Below are positions 8,501-10,401 of a stretch of DNA of 10,401 nt, one piece after another (within the stretch, counting starts at the first letter, position 1; each line of letters starts with the position of its first letter). The DNA is taken from positions 1 to 10,401 of the forward strand of contig JAOXYB010064057.1 of assembly GCA_028565635.1 (NCBI GenBank). Direction: 5' to 3'. Source of the stretch: Phoronis ovalis (lineage: Eukaryota > Phoronida > Phoronidae). The position numbers and the translations under genes were made by a program. The notes below the pieces were generated by a model. The model did no database searches and had not been told where the DNA came from. It saw nothing but the letters and a program-made list of their open reading frames with translations.

Positions 8501-8710
8501 TATTATATCGATAGCGATATGAAACAATGGATCGAAAAACGTTGCCAACCTTCTTTGGTATCCCCTGGCATGAATAATCCTGCTTATGATTACACTGGTG
8601 ATAGACATATGCAAGAACACACTACTGAGTACACGCAACAAAGAGGACTTGGACAAGGAAGTCCTCGAAGACTCAGGAAAACTACTGGCAGGAATGAAAA
8701 TTATTCTTGA
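4515..8710 (+). CDS. Patched-family 12-TM protein, PTCHD3-like; join(4515..5556,5897..6229,7161..8710)
   Basis: The spliced frame is 2925 bases, giving 974 residues. The architecture is the Patched/RND type twice over. TM1 (27-48) is followed by a large extracellular loop (about 50-275), then TM2-TM6 (about 277-437) forming a sterol-sensing domain. A cytoplasmic linker (438-513) leads to TM7 (514-534), a second extracellular loop (535-720) and TM8-TM12 (721-869), ending in a 105-residue tail. Diagnostic motifs are FTPLNGPAKEER (57-68), GVDDMF (350-355) in TM4, FFKKYYGPF (501-509) before TM7, and GFCVDFSAHIAYAY (781-794) in TM10. These fit patched domain-containing protein 3 better than PTCH1, Dispatched or NPC1. 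The location is probably the plasma membrane or endosomes. By family, the role may be sterol or lipid transport driven by an ion gradient, but the substrate is unknown. ATG 4515 has a strong Kozak context (A at -3, G at +4) and an in-frame TAA upstream at 4485. Three sequons lie in each extracellular loop. Confidence 0.93.
5557..5896 (+). other. Intron 1 (340 bases, phase 1)
   Basis: A GT-AG intron with donor G|GTAAGT at 5557-5562 and acceptor TTATTTTTTCAG ending at 5896. Joining across it gives the family-typical run FLILAIGVDDMF, which is the strongest evidence for these exact boundaries. Nothing else of note is visible inside. Confidence 0.93.
5897..6229 (+). CDS. Coding exon 2: rest of TM4, TM5-TM6 and linker
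   Basis: A 333-base exon encoding residues 348-458, with a split codon at each end. It completes TM4 with the acidic pair D352/D353 and continues WRQSDP, a typical post-TM4 segment. TM5 (about 378-403) and TM6 (about 405-437) follow, completing the sterol-sensing domain. The linker carries charged GKREEQNRH and a CC pair (449-450). The donor TCAG|GTTAGA at 6230 is acceptable. Without splicing the frame stops immediately, with TAG at 6232-6234. Most automatic ORF callers would start at the internal ATG 5914 and miss the first 17 bases. Confidence 0.92.
6230..7160 (+). other. Intron 2 (931 bases, phase 1)
   Basis: A GT-AG intron ending in the strong acceptor TTTTTGTTTTTCCAG at 7160. The interior is low-complexity AT-rich sequence, particularly around 6640-6740, with a 16-base imperfect direct repeat (ACCAGGTTTATAAGTC at 6291 and ACCAGGCTTTTAAGTC at 6344). 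The 69-codon open frame at 6381-6590 has no recognisable content and is considered chance. Confidence 0.9.
7161..8710 (+). CDS. Coding exon 3: linker end, TM7, extracellular loop 2, TM8-TM12, C-terminal tail
   Basis: This exon encodes residues 459-974 and the TGA stop at 8708-8710. It starts with VYKSVAYKVCCAGG, a PTCHD3-like linker, so the ATG at 7124 lies in the intron and is not a real start. TM7 is about 514-534. Loop 2 begins CTRLNEGLQLRHLAEDESY, a conserved post-TM7 segment, and has sequons at N631, N676 and N697. TM8-TM12 span about 721-869, with TM10 carrying D785 in GFCVDFSAHI. The tail (870-974) is hydrophilic and proline- and glutamine-containing, with an NPAY motif at 931-934 and a basic RRLRK cluster near the end. 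The single large last exon is a common arrangement. Confidence 0.92.
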
Positions 8711-9005
8711 ACTGCGTTACTCTGGTTCCTGACTGAAATTTGACACAGTCTGGACAAAGTTTGCGTTATTTAATTTTTTTTCATAAATTGACGTACTTAA
8801 TTACCCTCAGGTTGCTGATTCATTACAAATACATTAACTTAAGTTATATTTAGTTCATATTATAAACTTTTAGTCTTTCATATATTTTTGCCGATTTTAC
8901 TGTGTTGTATGAACAGGTAAGAGGAAAATTGCAAATTTGCGATTTATTAACTTCAATTGCTTCTTACCCTGTAGACAGCCCATATTTAAAACATATATTT
9001 TAAGA

Positions 9006-9031
<26 letters not shown>
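9006..9031. repeat. (AT)13 microsatellite
   Basis: Alternating A and T runs without interruption for 26 bases and is followed by a degenerate TTATATATT. It is likely length-polymorphic between individuals. Confidence 0.95.
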
Positions 9032-9039
<8 letters not shown>

Positions 9040-9131
9040 TAAAGTGTGTGTTACTAGTGGCCATTTATAGCCGGTGGATGGGTGTTTATTATGAAAAACA
9101 AATTTGTATATTTTATTTTTATAAGAAGGAT

Positions 9132-9137
9132 AATAAA
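9132..9137 (+). terminator. Candidate poly(A) signal AATAAA
   Basis: This is the canonical hexamer, about 420 bases after the stop codon, followed within about 20 bases by T/G-rich TAGTTTTGTCTTT. A weaker ATTAAA with GTGTGTGTT just after it lies at 9038-9043 and could be an alternative upstream site. Confidence 0.5.
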
Positions 9138-10020
9138 TAGTTTTGTCTTTACATATACATAACAGTTTACTACTTACATACTCTCAAAATGCTTCAATTG
9201 CTAGAATGAGGCAATTATAGACAATTTGTATGATTTTGCATTTTACTAATCCCAAAGTAGATGGTAACAGCCGTATACCACTTGTACTTACGAGCGTTTT
9301 GACAGATGAGAGAAAAAAATAATTAAAATAACTCACAGGTAAAGGTTAAATTGTAATCCAACTTCAATTTTGAAAGAAACAATACAAGTACATCAGAAGA
9401 GCTCGAAACAGTGGGAAACACAATTAGACAAGACTTGAATTGCTAGTTTCTGTAAGAGAAAAAATTGTAATGTTATTTCCTAAAAGCTCCATAACTAATT
9501 GTATGACAAAATCGAAAATAGTTCGCAACCATTTCCTAATTTCTACAGTCTGAGCTGAATCCCACTTCTCTGATAGTTGAACGTATGGATAAGCTGCCGA
9601 GTCAGTGACTGAATGTCACCTAAGAGAAATTTTAAGAAATTAATGATTTTTTCTTAACGTTCAGTTAGAGGCAATTCACTGTCTTCGACCATTGTAAATT
9701 CGACTTTTTCAAATGTCTTCTTTTGAGAAAGGAGCACTGAAGATTAACTGCTCGAAAGTATATTCGGCATGAACGCTCTCCTGTGTACAAATGTGTCCAC
9801 TTTACATAGCTATACAACAAGCTATAGTTTGGGGCAAATTTGCTACCAATATCGAGACATGATAATGTTTCAGCTACCGATAGAGGTTATATATAGATGT
9901 ACCATGTCGTGCATGAATTTAAGCACGGTGTCCCCTTGTCCGTAGCCAAGAATCTAACTTTAAAGGACCCCAGATAAAGCTTTGTCCTGCAAGTCCTATT
10001 TCCGGAGGCATGATGCGAGA

Positions 10021-10059
10021 GCACCACAATGAATTTGCGGCACCACAATTCGTTTGACG
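10021..10059. repeat. Imperfect 19/20-bp tandem duplication
   Basis: GCACCACAATGAATTTGCG (10021-10039) is followed directly by GCACCACAATTCGTTTGACG (10040-10059). The first ten bases are identical and the remainder partly matches. Confidence 0.65.
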
Positions 10060-10274
10060 AGAATTTCCAAATACTGAAACAGCTGAGGAATGCACAACAA
10101 CTTAGTGAAGATTATCACTTTCAGTAATCGAATGCAAATTCCAGCATCCTAACACTAGATAAATTAACCATGATAGCGAAAAAGATTCCTTTCAGTGGGA
10201 CAATTAAATGTTAACTGATTCATTGCTCCTAAAAAATAAATTATATCTCATCGGTCACATCTGCCTGAAAATTA

Positions 10275-10318
10275 AAACAAGAGGTCTGCGGGTGCAGACA
10301 GATGCCCATCATATGATG
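10275..10318. repeat. Palindrome-rich dispersed-repeat fragment ('aaacaagagg' type)
   Basis: AAAACAAGAG leads into a perfect hairpin, GTCTGC (10284-10289) with GCAGAC (10294-10299) and loop GGGT. A 12-base perfect palindrome, CATCATATGATG (10307-10318), follows. From general familiarity, 'acaagagg' followed by a short hairpin resembles the start of abundant short interspersed elements in bivalve and gastropod genomes. That family assignment is from memory and unverified; the hairpins themselves are directly visible. Confidence 0.4.
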
Positions 10319-10401
10319 TAGTTCCTGTAGTTGTAAAGCCATCTTTGTATGTATAAGAGTTGTAAGGTTGATAATAGAGGGAAAATCTTCAAAGTGATTT
10401 A

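Larger units (their letters stand above)
8711..9155 (+). other. Probable 3' UTR of the patched-family gene
   Basis: This is AT-rich non-coding sequence between the TGA stop and the candidate poly(A) site. It includes an (AT)13 tract. The 67-codon open frame at 8937-9140 runs through the microsatellite and is not a gene. The exact cleavage site is inferred from the AATAAA position. Confidence 0.55.
9156..10401. other. Intergenic stretch, no gene recognised
   Basis: No coding frame of useful length or splice-bounded coding segment is visible on either strand. The base composition from about 9760 to 10060 is less AT-rich than the surroundings, which might mark an old transposon or repeat copy, but I cannot name a family. 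It contains the small tandem duplication at 10021-10059 and the palindromic fragment at 10275-10318. Confidence 0.5.

Noticed and set aside
4515-8710. Three separate genes instead of one
   Set aside because: The pieces join in frame at GT-AG junctions and together rebuild a single 12-TM Patched architecture; each alone lacks essential parts.
4515-8710. Hedgehog receptor Patched (PTCH1), Dispatched or NPC1
   Set aside because: The length (974) and loop motifs fit PTCHD3-like proteins. The NPC1 N-terminal cysteine-rich domain is absent, and the protein is much shorter than PTCH1.
8937-9140. Open frame after the stop codon
   Set aside because: It is largely translation of the AT microsatellite (IYIYIY) and lies in the 3' UTR.

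Overview
This is eukaryotic, almost certainly invertebrate animal DNA. By eye it is AT-rich. It has one multi-exon gene with canonical GT-AG introns, long non-coding flanks rich in small repeats, and a eukaryotic poly(A) signal. A lophotrochozoan, most likely a mollusc such as a bivalve, is my guess. It rests on the gene family (PTCHD3-like genes are numerous in molluscs) and on an 'aaacaagagg' plus hairpin repeat fragment near the right end; neither is decisive.

Layout. Bases 1-339 form a very long, near-perfect inverted repeat: 140-bp arms around a 59-bp spacer, with the left edge at or beyond the window start. Bases 340-1820 are non-coding, with a small imperfect palindrome (425-454) and a three-copy direct repeat (1092-1341). 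Bases 1820-4474 are probably the promoter and 5' non-coding part of the gene: a TATA-like box at 1822, a 12-bp tandem repeat at 1903-1936, a consensus splice donor at 2115, an alternative donor at 4244, and a pyrimidine-rich acceptor ending at 4474. The exact 5' UTR structure cannot be settled from sequence alone.

The gene occupies 4515-8710 on the + strand in three coding exons (4515-5556, 5897-6229, 7161-8710) joined by two phase-1 introns. The joined reading frame is 2925 bases (974 residues). It encodes a 12-pass Patched-family membrane protein closest in character to patched domain-containing protein 3 (PTCHD3). The tell-tale features are the sterol-sensing domain with GVDDMF in TM4, the GFCVDFSAHI motif in TM10, and two large glycosylatable extracellular loops. 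Neither intron can be read through: retention of either one truncates the protein.

The 3' side (8711-10401) holds a 3' UTR with an (AT)13 microsatellite and an AATAAA signal at 9132. After that come about 1.2 kb of intergenic sequence with a small tandem duplication and a palindrome-rich repeat fragment. I see no second gene and no novel multi-gene system. The most unusual structure is the giant inverted repeat at the left edge.
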